Assembly: GCF_002312805.1 (NCBI RefSeq)
Contig: NZ_NMUA01000011.1
Coordinates: 1-64,000, forward strand
Origin: Sphingobium sp. D43FB
GTDB taxonomy: Bacteria; Pseudomonadota; Alphaproteobacteria; Sphingomonadales; Sphingomonadaceae
Direction: 5' to 3'
Length of the DNA: 64,000 nucleotides
Shown here: positions 1 to 8,522 of the stretch, in pieces
How positions within the stretch are numbered: position 1 is the stretch's first letter
How the letters are laid out: each line of letters opens with the position of its first letter
Notes under the pieces: generated by a model
What the model saw: only the letters and a program-made list of their open reading frames with translations
What the model was told of the DNA's origin: nothing
Database searches by the model: none
Program-made: the position numbers and the translations under genes

Positions 1-92
1 CACCCGATCCCATCCCGAACTCGGCCGTGAAACCAGTCTGCGCCGATGGTACTATTGCTCAAGCACTGGAAGAGTAGGGCGTCGCCAGGCAT
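1..92 (+). rRNA. rrf: 5S ribosomal RNA, 3' part
   Basis: The window opens inside a 5S rRNA. The sequence from position 1 matches the conserved loop containing CCCGAACTCGG followed by the helix IV/V region and the 3' end GTCGCCAGGC. The 5' quarter lies outside the window. It is followed by a terminator and by initiator tRNA, the usual end of an alphaproteobacterial rRNA operon (16S-Ile-Ala-23S-5S-fMet). The exact 3' end is uncertain by a few bases. Confidence 0.9.
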
Positions 93-140
93 TGAAGCTC
101 GCGCAAAATCAGCAAAAACCCATTCACCTTGTCAAAATAA

Positions 141-165
141 AGGCGGCCCCAAAGCCGCCTTTTTT
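141..165 (+). terminator. Rho-independent terminator after 5S rRNA
   Basis: An inverted repeat, AGGCGGC (141-147) with GCCGCCT (154-160), is followed directly by a T run to 165. It lies about 50 bases after the 5S rRNA. Read-through or a separate promoter would be needed to express the initiator tRNA downstream. Confidence 0.85.
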
Positions 166-197
166 GCGTTACCCCACAACCAAGGGGCAACCAGTGT

Positions 198-274
<77 letters not shown>

Positions 275-292
275 CACCAACGCACACAATAC

Positions 293-318
293 GCCCGCCC
301 CTCAAAGGCGGGCTTTTT
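293..318 (+). terminator. Rho-independent terminator after tRNA-fMet
   Basis: GCCCGCC (293-299) pairs with GGCGGGC (307-313) across a short loop and is followed by five T residues. It closes the rRNA/tRNA transcription unit. Confidence 0.85.
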
Positions 319-333
319 GCCGTCCAGCCCTCA

Positions 334-1122
334 TCACAAACCCAAACCAATCACCGATAGCTGACGGCCATAATCCGCCTCGCAGAGATGGCACGACCGC
401 CGATAGCTGAAAAAGCGATCAGCCTGGCTATATGTATCCTCGTCGAGCAGTTCGACCCGACCAACGCCAGCGCCCGCCACGCGCGCCGCGACATAGGCCG
501 CAATGTCGAACTGGCGATGCCCCGCACGCCCTTCCGAAAAGAAACGCTCGTTCGCCCCGTCATCCGCCTCGAACCGCAACGCAAAGGCATCGGTAACCTC
601 ATAGGATGCCCGCCCGATGCATGGCCCGATCGCCGCAACGATCGCGCCCCTGCCCGCACCCAATGCCTCCATCGTCGCAATCGTCCGGTCGGTTACGCCG
701 CCGATGGCGCCCTTCCATCCGGCATGCGCAGCCCCCACGACGCCCGCTTCAGGATCGGCAAACAGCACTGGCACGCAATCCGCCGTCAATATCCCCAGCA
801 ACAGCCCAGGCCTGTCGGTCACAAGCGCGTCGGCAGCGGGCCGAGCGTCATCTGCCACCCCCGCGTCAACCGTCACTACGTCCGCCGAATGAACCTGATG
901 CACCGTCATCAGTGCCGATCCCGGCAGAACGGCGTCGCGCACCAGATCGCGATTGCGCCGCACCAGGGCGGGGTCATCCTCGGACCCAAGCCCGACATTC
1001 GCGCCGGCATAGAGCCCCGTTGAACATCCGCCGCGCCGTCCGGCGAAGCCGTGCGGCATGTCTGCCAAACTCCGCGCCCGGATCAATTCAACCACGCTGT
1101 TCCCCTTATTCACTGCCGACAT
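334..1122 (-). CDS. pgeF: Peptidoglycan editing factor / multicopper polyphenol oxidase family (YfiH), purine nucleoside phosphorylase
   Basis: The 262-residue protein belongs to the YfiH/PgeF (laccase domain, COG1496) family, cytoplasmic zinc enzymes shown in other species to phosphorolyse adenosine and inosine and to correct amino-acid errors in peptidoglycan precursors. Visible family signatures are the N-terminal HGF..R.GG.S.G.Y..NVG segment near residues 24-45, the VHQVHS segment, LTADCVPVLF in the middle and the AHAGWKG metal/active-site motif. The length is typical. The ATG at 1122 is used here, but a GTG at 1092 (VELIRARS) is a reasonable alternative. It stands alone, divergent from the permease at 1245. 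Confidence 0.9.
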   Translation of the reverse strand: MSAVNKGNSVVELIRARSLADMPHGFAGRRGGCSTGLYAGANVGLGSEDDPALVRRNRDLVRDAVLPGSALMTVHQVHSADVVTVDAGVADDARPAADALVTDRPGLLLGILTADCVPVLFADPEAGVVGAAHAGWKGAIGGVTDRTIATMEALGAGRGAIVAAIGPCIGRASYEVTDAFALRFEADDGANERFFSEGRAGHRQFDIAAYVAARVAGAGVGRVELLDEDTYSQADRFFSYRRSCHLCEADYGRQLSVIGLGL

Positions 1123-1244
1123 TCATGTCATCGCCACGCAACATACTTGCGCGGGACGATTTAGGCGATAGTCTCCCCTATCAGAGCATAGGGGGACGGG
1201 GCCACCGACCGCCCAGGCAAGATATCGATAAAAGGGTTTCATTG

Positions 1245-2828
1245 ATGATATTCGGGCGGGTAAAATCTCTCGACGCCATATTGGCGACGGCCGAGAAGAA
1301 ATCGCTGCATCGGTCGCTGGGTGCATTCCAGCTGACGATGTTGGGCATCGGCGCCGTGATCGGCACCGGCATTTTCGTGCTGACGGCCGAAGCCGCGCAA
1401 AAGGCGGGACCGGGCATGATGCTCAGCTTCGTCATCGCCGGTTTCGTCTGCGCCGTGGCAGCGCTCTGCTATGCCGAAATGGCCGCCATGGTGCCGGTCT
1501 CCGGTTCCGCCTACACCTATAGCTATGCCGTCATGGGCGAGTTGATCGCCTGGATGGTTGGTTGGGCCTTGATCCTCGAATATGCCGTCGCGGCAGGCGC
1601 GGTATCGGTGGGCTGGTCCGGCTATGTCGTCGGCCTGATCGAACATACATTCGCGATGGACATCCCTGATCTCCTGACGCGCGGGCCCTTTGATGGTGGC
1701 ATGGTCAACCTGCCTGCCATGCTGATCGCTGGCCTCGTCACCTGGCTGCTGGTCATCGGCACCAAGGAAAGCGCGTCGGTCAATGCCGTTCTGGTGCTGA
1801 TCAAGGTCGCCGCACTGACCCTGTTCATCGTCCTGGCGCTGCCGGTCATGAACATGGAAAAATTCACCCCGTTCGCACCGCTGGGCTTCTCCGGCATATC
1901 GGCGGCGGCCGCGTCGATCTTCTTCGCCTATGTCGGTTTCGACGCCGTCTCCACCGCCGCAGAAGAAACCAAGAACCCGCAGCGCAACATGCCGATCGGC
2001 CTGATCGGCTCGCTCGCCATCTGCACCATCTTCTACATGCTGGTCGCCGCTGGCGTCATCGGCACGGTGGGCGCGCAGCCCGTCACCGAAGCCGGCATTC
2101 CGATCGCGCAGGGCGGCATCGCCCTCGCGCCCGGATCGACCGCCCTGTCGGCGCAGTGCGCTGCCCTTGCCGCCGCTGGCACGGAAGCGGTCACCTGTTC
2201 GAAGGAAGCGCTGGCCTGGACCTTGCGTGAAATCGGCTGGCCGCAGATCGGCAACCTGCTCGGCCTGGCCGCCGGCCTCGCTCTGCCGTCGGTCATCCTG
2301 ATGATGATGTTCGGCCAGACCCGCATCTTCTTCGTCATGAGCCGCGACGGCCTGTTGCCCGCGATGTTTTCGAAGGTTCACCCGACCTACAAGACGCCCT
2401 ATGTCATCACCATCATGACCGGCGTCTTCGTGGCGCTGTTCGCGGCCTTCTTCCCGGTCGGCATATTGGCGGACATCTCCAACTCCGGTACGCTCTTCGC
2501 CTTTGCCGCCGTGTCGATCGCGGTGATGATGCTGCGTCGGACCGACCCCAATCGTGCCCGCCCGTTCCGCACCCCGGCGATCCTGTTCACGGCGCCGGTC
2601 GCGATTGCGGGCTGCATGTATCTATTCTGGAGCCTGGGCGTCGAAACCAAGCTGATGTTCGTTGGCTGGGCCACCCTCGGCCTCATCGTCTATTTCGCCT
2701 ATAGCCGCAGCCGCAGTCATGTCGGACGCGGTAATGATGGGGACGTGCCGGAGCATGATGCGGGCATCCCGCCCCAACCCGTGCCGCCGCTACCCGGCGC
2801 GCATACGCCGGGTGGGCAGGACGCCTGA
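1245..2828 (+). CDS. APC-superfamily amino acid permease
   Basis: A 527-residue integral membrane protein with about 12-14 hydrophobic segments. The start of the first segment, GIGAVIGTGIFVLTAE, is the APC-family TM1 substrate-binding signature (GxG). The N-terminal KKSLHRSLGAFQLTMLG and the GFDAVSTAAEE segment resemble the cationic amino acid transporter (CAT/YfnA) subgroup. A long loop with two cysteines (residues ~295-325) separates TM segments. The frame stays open upstream to 606, but that stretch is the antisense of pgeF; the ATG at 1245 opens the conserved cytoplasmic N-terminus. It is monocistronic, with a strong terminator directly after it. The substrate cannot be named from sequence. 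Confidence 0.9.
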   Translation: MIFGRVKSLDAILATAEKKSLHRSLGAFQLTMLGIGAVIGTGIFVLTAEAAQKAGPGMMLSFVIAGFVCAVAALCYAEMAAMVPVSGSAYTYSYAVMGELIAWMVGWALILEYAVAAGAVSVGWSGYVVGLIEHTFAMDIPDLLTRGPFDGGMVNLPAMLIAGLVTWLLVIGTKESASVNAVLVLIKVAALTLFIVLALPVMNMEKFTPFAPLGFSGISAAAASIFFAYVGFDAVSTAAEETKNPQRNMPIGLIGSLAICTIFYMLVAAGVIGTVGAQPVTEAGIPIAQGGIALAPGSTALSAQCAALAAAGTEAVTCSKEALAWTLREIGWPQIGNLLGLAAGLALPSVILMMMFGQTRIFFVMSRDGLLPAMFSKVHPTYKTPYVITIMTGVFVALFAAFFPVGILADISNSGTLFAFAAVSIAVMMLRRTDPNRARPFRTPAILFTAPVAIAGCMYLFWSLGVETKLMFVGWATLGLIVYFAYSRSRSHVGRGNDGDVPEHDAGIPPQPVPPLPGAHTPGGQDA

Positions 2829-2840
2829 TCGACCAACGAA

Positions 2841-2867
2841 AAAGGGGCGGGAAACCGCCCCTTTTTT
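2841..2867 (+). terminator. Rho-independent terminator after the permease
   Basis: AAAGGGGCGG (2841-2850) and its complement, CCGCCCC running into TTTTTT (2855-2867), form a hairpin with a T tail 12 bases after the permease stop. The A-rich left flank lets it serve the opposing MFS gene too. Confidence 0.85.
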
Positions 2868-2903
2868 GTGCCTGTCCGTCCATGTGCGCTTGGCTTCAAA
2901 GGT

Positions 2904-4178
2904 TCAATGCAGCGCCTTGAACTCGATGTCGCGCAGGCTGCTCATATTCGGCCGCGTGAACATCTTGCCGCGCTCGGCCCAGACGACGATCAGGAAGGAC
3001 AGGCTGCCGAACACCAGCAGGCCCAGCGTCAGCGGCAAGGTGGTGCCATTGAAGGCCTGGCCGACGATCGTGCCCAGCGCGCTCGACAAGGCAGTCGTGA
3101 GAAAAGCCTGAAAGGACGAAGCAATGCCCGCGCCCCTGGAGAAGGGCTCCATCGAAATGGCGCTGAAATTGGACGCGGTGAAGGCGACCGTCATCATCGT
3201 CATCGCCTGAAGCACCATGAAGGTGACCAAGGTTTCACGCCCCGCCCAGATCACGCCGCTATGCACGAGGGCGATCAAGATGAAGATGATCAGCGCGCCC
3301 TGGCTCAACCGACGCGCGCCGAATCGCGATACCAGGCGGCTGTTGATCAGGCTCCCTACCCCCATCGATCCGGCGATCAGGGCAAAGCCGATCGGGAAAA
3401 AGCCCTGCGCATAGAAGATATCGAAGAAAATCTGCTGCACCGACAGGATGAAGCCGATCAGCCCCCCCATCACCACGCCGCTGGCCAGCATATAGCCGAT
3501 CGAACTGCGCGTCCGCATCACGGTGCCGACCGTGGTCCATAGCGTGCGCGGCGTGATCCGCATCCGGTTATCGGGGTGCAGCGTTTCGGGCATGCGGATC
3601 AGCATCCACAACAGGATCAGGCTCGCCTGGATCGCCAGCGCCCAGAAGATCCAGCGCCACGGCGCAATCCACAAGATCGCCTGACCGAAACTCGGTGCCA
3701 TCACCGGGATCAGCATGAACACCGCGAAGATCAATGACATGACCCGCGCCATGGCATCGCCCTTGAACCGGTCGCGCACGATGCCGACGGTGACGACTCG
3801 GCTGGCGCCTGCAAAAAAGCCCGCGCAGGTGCGGCCGACCAGCAGCATGGTGAAACTCGGCGCCACCGCGCAGGCGATCGATGCCATGATGAACAGCGCC
3901 ATCGACCATCCCAACACGCTTTTGCGCCCGAATCGGTCGGACAGGACGCCGAACAACAGGGAGCCAAGGCCCAACCCCAGAAAATAGAGGCTGATGATCA
4001 ATTGCCGGTCATTGGGCTGCGGGATCGCCAGATCGAGGCTGATGGCGGGCAAAGCGGGCAGCATCGGGTCAGTCGACAGCGCGTTCATCGCCATCAGGCA
4101 CGCGCATAGCAGCACGAACTCGCGGAAACCGATCTGCTTTTCGCCCGGCGTTGCGGGCTGGGGGGACGATTGGGCCAT
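2904..4178 (-). CDS. MFS drug-efflux transporter, Bcr/CflA type
   Basis: A 12-TM major facilitator (DHA1) of about 424 residues in the inner membrane. The start of TM1, ALSTDPMLPALPAI, is the hallmark of the Bcr/CflA subfamily, and the loop 2-3 motif GVLSDRFGRKSV is MFS motif A. Members export bicyclomycin, chloramphenicol, florfenicol or similar compounds; the substrate is not predictable here. I chose the ATG at 4178 (MAQSSPQ); a GTG at 4214 would add 12 residues, and neither has a strong ribosome binding site. It is convergent with the permease and no regulator is adjacent. Confidence 0.85.
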   Translation of the reverse strand: MAQSSPQPATPGEKQIGFREFVLLCACLMAMNALSTDPMLPALPAISLDLAIPQPNDRQLIISLYFLGLGLGSLLFGVLSDRFGRKSVLGWSMALFIMASIACAVAPSFTMLLVGRTCAGFFAGASRVVTVGIVRDRFKGDAMARVMSLIFAVFMLIPVMAPSFGQAILWIAPWRWIFWALAIQASLILLWMLIRMPETLHPDNRMRITPRTLWTTVGTVMRTRSSIGYMLASGVVMGGLIGFILSVQQIFFDIFYAQGFFPIGFALIAGSMGVGSLINSRLVSRFGARRLSQGALIIFILIALVHSGVIWAGRETLVTFMVLQAMTMMTVAFTASNFSAISMEPFSRGAGIASSFQAFLTTALSSALGTIVGQAFNGTTLPLTLGLLVFGSLSFLIVVWAERGKMFTRPNMSSLRDIEFKALH

Positions 4179-4403
4179 GGCATGGCTATGGGGATGAAGG
4201 CCAAACGACGCCACCCCTTATCTGTCTCTTCCTGACGCTCGCCTCCGGCCGCATTAACCCTACTACGCCCGATTCTTTGGGCCATTCGCAGGAAATCACG
4301 CCGCAGGCGTTAACCATTTTTTATCGGATGCTGGTCCAACCTGCCCGCAATGAAAAACCGCAGGGTCGATCCATTGAATTAGCTGGGCAAGGGGAAGAAC
4401 ATT

Positions 4404-4700
4404 ATGGGCAATAGTAGCAAGAGCGCGCAGTTTCTGATGGAAAGCCGCCTGTCGCACGCGACGAGCGGATCGGCAGAAGCCTGTTTCGACCTGGGTGTCG
4501 CCTATAGCTGCGGCACCGGCGGCATGCCGGTCGATCTTGTCGAAGCCCATAAATGGTTCAACCTTGCCGCCCTGCGCGGCAGCGAGGAAGGCCAATCGAT
4601 GCGCGCCGAAATTGCCGAGGAAATGACCGCGCGCCAGATTGCCGAAGCGCAGCGTCAGGCACGCGCCTGGATGGTGACGACGCAGATTGGCGTCGCGTGA
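4404..4700 (+). CDS. Small Sel1-repeat protein
   Basis: A 98-residue soluble protein. Residues ~27-60 (AEACFDLGVAYSCGTGGMP, then VDLVEAHKWFNLAALRG) form one and a half Sel1-like (TPR-type) repeats, and the C-terminus is a charged helix (EIAEEMTARQIAEAQRQAR). There is no signal peptide. Short single-Sel1 proteins of this form are frequent in sphingomonads; a scaffolding or protein-interaction role is inferred from the fold only. It converges with the COG3146 gene, three bases apart. Confidence 0.75.
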   Translation: MGNSSKSAQFLMESRLSHATSGSAEACFDLGVAYSCGTGGMPVDLVEAHKWFNLAALRGSEEGQSMRAEIAEEMTARQIAEAQRQARAWMVTTQIGVA

Positions 4701-4703
4701 CAG

Positions 4704-5834
4704 CTACCCTTTCCTGAACGGCGTTCGCTCCGCCAGCCATTGGCGGTCCTGCTGCACGCCTGCCCGTTCGGCGGCCAGGAAATCCGCGACCGCGCGGCGG
4801 AAACCGGCATTGGGGATATGATGGGCTGACCAAGTGGGTTCCGGCGCATAGCCCCGCGCCAGCTTGTGCCCGCCCTGCGCACCTGCCTCCACGCGCTTGA
4901 GCCCGCGCGATATGGCAATGTCGATCGCCTGATAATAGCATAGCTCGAAATGCAGGTTGGGCACATCCTCGCTGCACCCCCAATAGCGGCCATAGAGCGC
5001 ATCGCCGCCGATCAGGTTGAGCGCGCCCGCAATCGCCCGCCCCTCGCGCAACCCCAGCACCAGCAGCACCTTGTCGGCCATCGTCTCGCTCAGCAGCGAG
5101 AAGAAGGATCGCGTGAGGTAGGGCGTCCCCCATTTGCGCGCGCCGGTATCCTGATAGAAATCCCAGAATATGTCCCAATGGGCTTCGGTGAGCGCGCCGC
5201 CGGTCAGATGGACGATGTCCAGCCCCGCGACCGCCCGCGCCCGCTCCTTGCGGATATTCTTGCGCTTCTCGCTCGACAGGTCGGCCAGGAAATCGCCGAA
5301 ATCGCCATAGCCGCGATTGGTCCAGTGAAATTGGCTGTCTTCGCGAATCAACCACCCCGCCGCTTCGAACAGCGGCACCTGATCGGCCTCCACAAAGGTC
5401 GCATGCGCCGACGACAGACTGTTGCGTTCCACCAGCGTCTCGATCCCGGCAATCAACGCCGGGGCAAAGGCCTCGTCACGCAGCAGCAACCGGGGGCCGG
5501 GCACGGGCGAGAAAGGCGCGGCGATCTGAATCTTGGGATAATAGCGTCCACCGGCCCGCTCCCAGGCATCGGCCCAGCCATGGTCGAACACATATTCGCC
5601 CTGGCTATGGCTTTTGCCATAGGCTGGCACGGCGGCGGCGATTCGCCCATCGGGTCCATCGATCACCAGCGGCAAGGGCTGCCACCCGGTCCCTTCTCCC
5701 ACACTGCTGGATCGTTCCAGCGCGGTCAGGAAATCCCAACTGACGAAGGGGTTGGCCGATCCGGCGCAGGCATCCCACTGGTCGCGCGGCAATTCGGCGA
5801 CGCCCGCGACGATGCGCGCCACCCACTCAGTCAC
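4704..5834 (-). CDS. GNAT-like N-acyltransferase, COG3146/DUF482 family
   Basis: The protein has about 376 residues and matches the DUF482/COG3146 family, related to FemAB/GNAT aminoacyltransferases. Family signatures are WDFYQDTGARKWGTPYL, a GRYWGC segment and the C-terminal stretch EAGAQGGHKLARGY with PTWSAHHI. The biochemical activity of the family is unproven. The GTG at 5834 sits in a GTGA overlap with the stop of the GDPD gene, so translational coupling is likely; an ATG at 5888 is possible but lies inside the GDPD coding region. It is the last gene of a minus-strand chain that begins near 7934. Confidence 0.8.
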   Translation of the reverse strand: MTEWVARIVAGVAELPRDQWDACAGSANPFVSWDFLTALERSSSVGEGTGWQPLPLVIDGPDGRIAAAVPAYGKSHSQGEYVFDHGWADAWERAGGRYYPKIQIAAPFSPVPGPRLLLRDEAFAPALIAGIETLVERNSLSSAHATFVEADQVPLFEAAGWLIREDSQFHWTNRGYGDFGDFLADLSSEKRKNIRKERARAVAGLDIVHLTGGALTEAHWDIFWDFYQDTGARKWGTPYLTRSFFSLLSETMADKVLLVLGLREGRAIAGALNLIGGDALYGRYWGCSEDVPNLHFELCYYQAIDIAISRGLKRVEAGAQGGHKLARGYAPEPTWSAHHIPNAGFRRAVADFLAAERAGVQQDRQWLAERTPFRKG

Positions 5835-6552
5835 GGGGCGTCTCGAAGATGATCTGGTCGGCATGCCGCGCCGCGCGCGCCTGCTCATCGTCGCTACGCA
5901 CCGTCCAGGTCAGCACGGGCCGCCCTTTGGCGCGGGCGTGGGTGGCAAAGGGGGAGGGGAGGTCACGAATATCACAGGCGAGAAAGTCGGGTTTCCCCAA
6001 CCAAAGTGCAAGGGCGCGCGCGATCATGCCACGCACCGCTCCCTTCCCCTGCTGCGTCAGCACCAGTCCGCGCGCTACCTGCGGCGCGCACTGTCCGAAC
6101 CAGCGCAGCACCAGGGGATTGAAGGACATGATCGCCACGGGGGCATCGCACCAAGCAGCCATATCGCGCGCAACCGCCGCGCAGAGCGGCGCAACCGTGC
6201 GCCCCTGCACCTTGATCTCGACAAGCAGCGGCACACCACCGCCGCACCGCTCCAGCAACGCCGCCAATCGCGGGATGGCACCGCCATCGGGCAAGGCCAA
6301 CGCATCCAGATCGGCCGCATCCCGCGCGTCGAGACTGCCCGCTACGCCGGTCATCCGCGCCAGCATCGCATCATGAAAGACAAAGGCGACGCCATCGCGG
6401 CTCGCCCGCACATCGCATTCGATGCCGCATCCGGCGGCGATGGCGGCGTCAAACGCCGCCATGCCATTTTCGCTGATGCCCGCCCCGTGCAGCCCGCGAT
6501 GGGCAAAGGGGCGGGCGGTCAGCCAGGACAGCCGATCAGGCCGCCCGGACAA
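5827..6552 (-). CDS. Glycerophosphodiester phosphodiesterase
   Basis: The protein carries the GDPD signature: FAHRGLHG near the N-terminus, SENGMAAFDAAIAAGCGIECDVRASRDGV-type segments (catalytic E and D), FVFHD, and LLVEIK. The enzyme hydrolyses glycerophosphodiesters to glycerol-3-phosphate and an alcohol. No signal peptide is seen, so the protein is probably cytoplasmic. The start is not certain: the best candidates are TTG at 6552 and CTG at 6534, both overlapping the ridA stop, while the frame upstream is antisense-like and not conserved. It is coupled to the downstream COG3146 gene by a GTGA overlap. Confidence 0.85.
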   Translation of the reverse strand: MSGRPDRLSWLTARPFAHRGLHGAGISENGMAAFDAAIAAGCGIECDVRASRDGVAFVFHDAMLARMTGVAGSLDARDAADLDALALPDGGAIPRLAALLERCGGGVPLLVEIKVQGRTVAPLCAAVARDMAAWCDAPVAIMSFNPLVLRWFGQCAPQVARGLVLTQQGKGAVRGMIARALALWLGKPDFLACDIRDLPSPFATHARAKGRPVLTWTVRSDDEQARAARHADQIIFETPRD

Positions 6553-6997
6553 GGACGATCGCGTCGATTTCCACGACTGCGCCGAGCGGCAGCACGGGCA
6601 CGCCCACGGCGCTGCGCGCATGCTTACCCGCGTCGCCGAACACATCGACCATCAGTTCGGACGCGCCATTGGCGACCTTGGGCTGGTCGGTGAAGGACGG
6701 CGCGCTGCTGATGAAGGCGCCCAGTTTCACGACGCGCTCGACCCGGTCGAGGCTGCCGAGCGCCGCCTTCATCTGGGCGATCAGGTTGAGGCCACAGATG
6801 CGCGCGGCGGCGACACCATAGTCAAGGTCGCGATCTTCACCCAGGCGTCCGGTCATCAGGCCGTCGGGCGCCAACGAAATCTGCCCGGAAATATGCAACA
6901 TGCCGCCCGCTTCCACGCTCGACACATAAGCGGCGACCGGGGTGGCGGCCTGGGGCAGGGTGATGCCGAGTTCGGCAAGGCGGGCGTCGATGCTCAT
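6536..6997 (-). CDS. RidA family protein (YjgF/YER057c/UK114)
   Basis: A 153-residue protein of the RidA superfamily, trimeric enzymes that deaminate reactive 2-aminoacrylate and other enamine/imine intermediates. The C-terminal ARSAVGVPVLPLGAVVEID contains the arginine that binds the carboxylate in active members and the V-E-I-D/E strand. It belongs to the longer ~150-residue subgroup (with MLHISGQI near residue 33), not to the archetype of ~128 residues, so deaminase activity is inferred. Its start overlaps the HAD gene stop by four bases. Confidence 0.88.
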   Translation of the reverse strand: MSIDARLAELGITLPQAATPVAAYVSSVEAGGMLHISGQISLAPDGLMTGRLGEDRDLDYGVAAARICGLNLIAQMKAALGSLDRVERVVKLGAFISSAPSFTDQPKVANGASELMVDVFGDAGKHARSAVGVPVLPLGAVVEIDAIVLVRAA

Positions 6998-7650
6998 GAT
7001 AAGGCTCCATCAGTGGGGATAAGGGGAAGGGGGGCCGGACCCTGGGCCAGCCGGTCCATGATCCAGGCTTCGGCCGCGACCCAATTGTCGATCCGCGCAT
7101 GGGCATGGGGGGCGTCGGGCACGTCGGCGGCGATATCCGGCTCGCCGACAAAGTGCAGCCGCCACACGTCGGGCGCATGGCGCGCGACCGATTCATGATG
7201 TTCGGCCAGGTCGTCGATGAACAGCGCGACGCTGGGCGCGCGCTCCGCCACGATGCGGGCGAGCGGTCGACCCTTCGGTCCGTTATTCCAATGGACCGGC
7301 ATGTCGAGGCCATAGGTCGCCAGTTGTTCGACCCGCTGCATATGATGGCGTTCGCCGATATTGGTCAGCACTTCGATGTCGGCGATCCGGGCCAGTCGCC
7401 CCAGCGCCTCGATCGCGCCCGCGATCGGCGACTGCCGATGCATCTCCGTATCGAAAAAGGCGATCAGCAATTGCCAGACATGTTCGCGCTCCAGCACCAG
7501 ACCACTATCCTTGTGGCGCAGCGCCTCGGCAAAGCCGCGTTCGCGCATGTCGAAATCCACCGCATGGGTCTCATCCAGCCAGGCGCGCAGCGGCACGACC
7601 ATGTGCAACAGCACCTCGTCGCAATCGGTGATGATCAGGGGGCGGGTCAT
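6994..7650 (-). CDS. HAD-superfamily hydrolase
   Basis: A 218-residue HAD-like phosphatase. Motif I appears as DCDEV (residues 9-13; nucleophile D9 with acid/base D11), motif II as the LTN segment near residue 95, and a basic GPKGRP segment followed by ALFIDDLAEHH provides motifs III/IV (the DD pair). The substrate is unknown. It is the second gene of the chain DUF3572-HAD-RidA-GDPD-COG3146; RidA and HAD neighbours suggest a metabolite-damage or housecleaning role, which is inference. Confidence 0.82.
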   Translation of the reverse strand: MTRPLIITDCDEVLLHMVVPLRAWLDETHAVDFDMRERGFAEALRHKDSGLVLEREHVWQLLIAFFDTEMHRQSPIAGAIEALGRLARIADIEVLTNIGERHHMQRVEQLATYGLDMPVHWNNGPKGRPLARIVAERAPSVALFIDDLAEHHESVARHAPDVWRLHFVGEPDIAADVPDAPHAHARIDNWVAAEAWIMDRLAQGPAPLPLIPTDGALS

Positions 7651-7934
7651 CGGCTCAAAATCTCCTGCGCCGCGATCAGCGCGGCGGGTGTGGTGTCGAT
7701 CGCCTGGGCACAGGCGATCAGGTCCGGCTCATGATTGGCCAGAAAGGCGAGGATGGCCGCCATGATCGCCGGATCGCCCACGCCCGCGCGCAAGGTTTTC
7801 ACGTCGATCCCGGTCAGCGCCAGCAACCGGTCCGCCCGCGATTCCTCCGCCAGCGTCCAGCCCAGCGCCATCAGCGCCAGCGTCATCGCGTCGTTAACGC
7901 TATCCTGCTTGCCATTCGGTTGGTCGGGTCGCAT
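7647..7934 (-). CDS. DUF3572 family protein
   Basis: About 95 residues. The core, ALMALGWTLAEESRADRLLA, followed by LTGIDVKTLR and ending ALIAAQEIL, is the alphaproteobacterial DUF3572 domain, often encoded beside divK. The ATG at 7934 (MRPDQPNGK) gives the usual family length; the longer frame up to 8015 runs into the divK start on the other strand. Function unknown. The stop overlaps the HAD start by four bases. The divergent divK start is 75 bases away, so the two share a short promoter region. Confidence 0.75.
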   Translation of the reverse strand: MRPDQPNGKQDSVNDAMTLALMALGWTLAEESRADRLLALTGIDVKTLRAGVGDPAIMAAILAFLANHEPDLIACAQAIDTTPAALIAAQEILSR

Positions 7935-8008
7935 GGGTGTTTCTCTACGGGAAAGCCGCGTTGACGGCGTGCTTGCCTTGGGATGATCGTTAAAATCGTG
8001 GGTGACTG

Positions 8009-8371
8009 GTGGCAAAGCGCGTGCTCGTTGTCGAGGACAACGAACTCAATCTCAAACTTTTTTGCGATCTGCTGCGGGCGCATCACTATGACGTGCTGCC
8101 GCTGCGCGACGGGCGCGACGTCCTGGCACAGGCGCAGGCCTTCCTGCCCGACCTCGTCATCACCGACATTCACTTGCCCCATGTCAGCGGCCTGGACCTG
8201 ATCATTTCCCTGAAAGCCGACGCACGCCTCGCGGCCGTGCCGATCATGGCGGTGACCGCTTATGCCGGAAAGGGCGACGAGGACCGGATTCGCGCGGCAG
8301 GCGCGCAGGCCTATGTGTCCAAGCCGATCTCGGTGCTGCGTTTCATCGCGCAGGTCAGCGCGCTATTGTAA
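8009..8371 (+). CDS. divK: Single-domain response regulator, DivK
   Basis: A 120-residue stand-alone receiver domain. The phospho-acceptor aspartate lies in LVITDIHLP (D52 region), acidic residues in VVEDN near the N-terminus bind magnesium, T/A switch residues lie in AVTAYA, and the invariant lysine is in VSKPIS. In Caulobacter DivK carries the polar-differentiation signal between PleC/DivJ and DivL-CckA, and the sequence starting KRVLVVEDNELNLKLF is typical of sphingomonad DivK. It starts with GTG and is divergent from the DUF3572 gene, a common arrangement. Assignment as DivK and not another small receiver rests on this resemblance and context. Confidence 0.82.
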   Translation: MAKRVLVVEDNELNLKLFCDLLRAHHYDVLPLRDGRDVLAQAQAFLPDLVITDIHLPHVSGLDLIISLKADARLAAVPIMAVTAYAGKGDEDRIRAAGAQAYVSKPISVLRFIAQVSALL

Positions 8372-8396
8372 TAGACGGGTCCGACACGTCGCTGTT

Positions 8397-8414
8397 TTGT
8401 CATACATATTTCAT
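8397..8414 (+). promoter_or_regulatory. Putative Pho box (PhoB site) upstream of phoX
   Basis: The 18-mer TTGTCATACATATTTCAT matches the classical Pho box, CTGTCATAWAWCTGTCAY, at 14 of 18 positions, with both half-sites recognisable (TTGTCAT and TTTCAT). It lies 109 bases before the phoX start, in the only intergenic gap upstream of that gene. PhoB activation under phosphate starvation is the expected consequence for a PhoX gene. It is not experimentally shown here. Confidence 0.6.
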
Positions 8415-8522
8415 CACCGCTACTTCGTCACGCCCCCGACACGTCATCCTTCTCTGCCAACTCCTGGCGCAAGGGCGCGGCCGCCGGCCGACCGCCTGTC
8501 ACAGCACGGGGGTAAATTCCTA

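Noticed and set aside
606..1244. Upstream in-frame extension of the permease gene
   Set aside because: The extension is antisense to pgeF and Arg/Pro/Ser-rich; the transporter family starts at the ATG at 1245.
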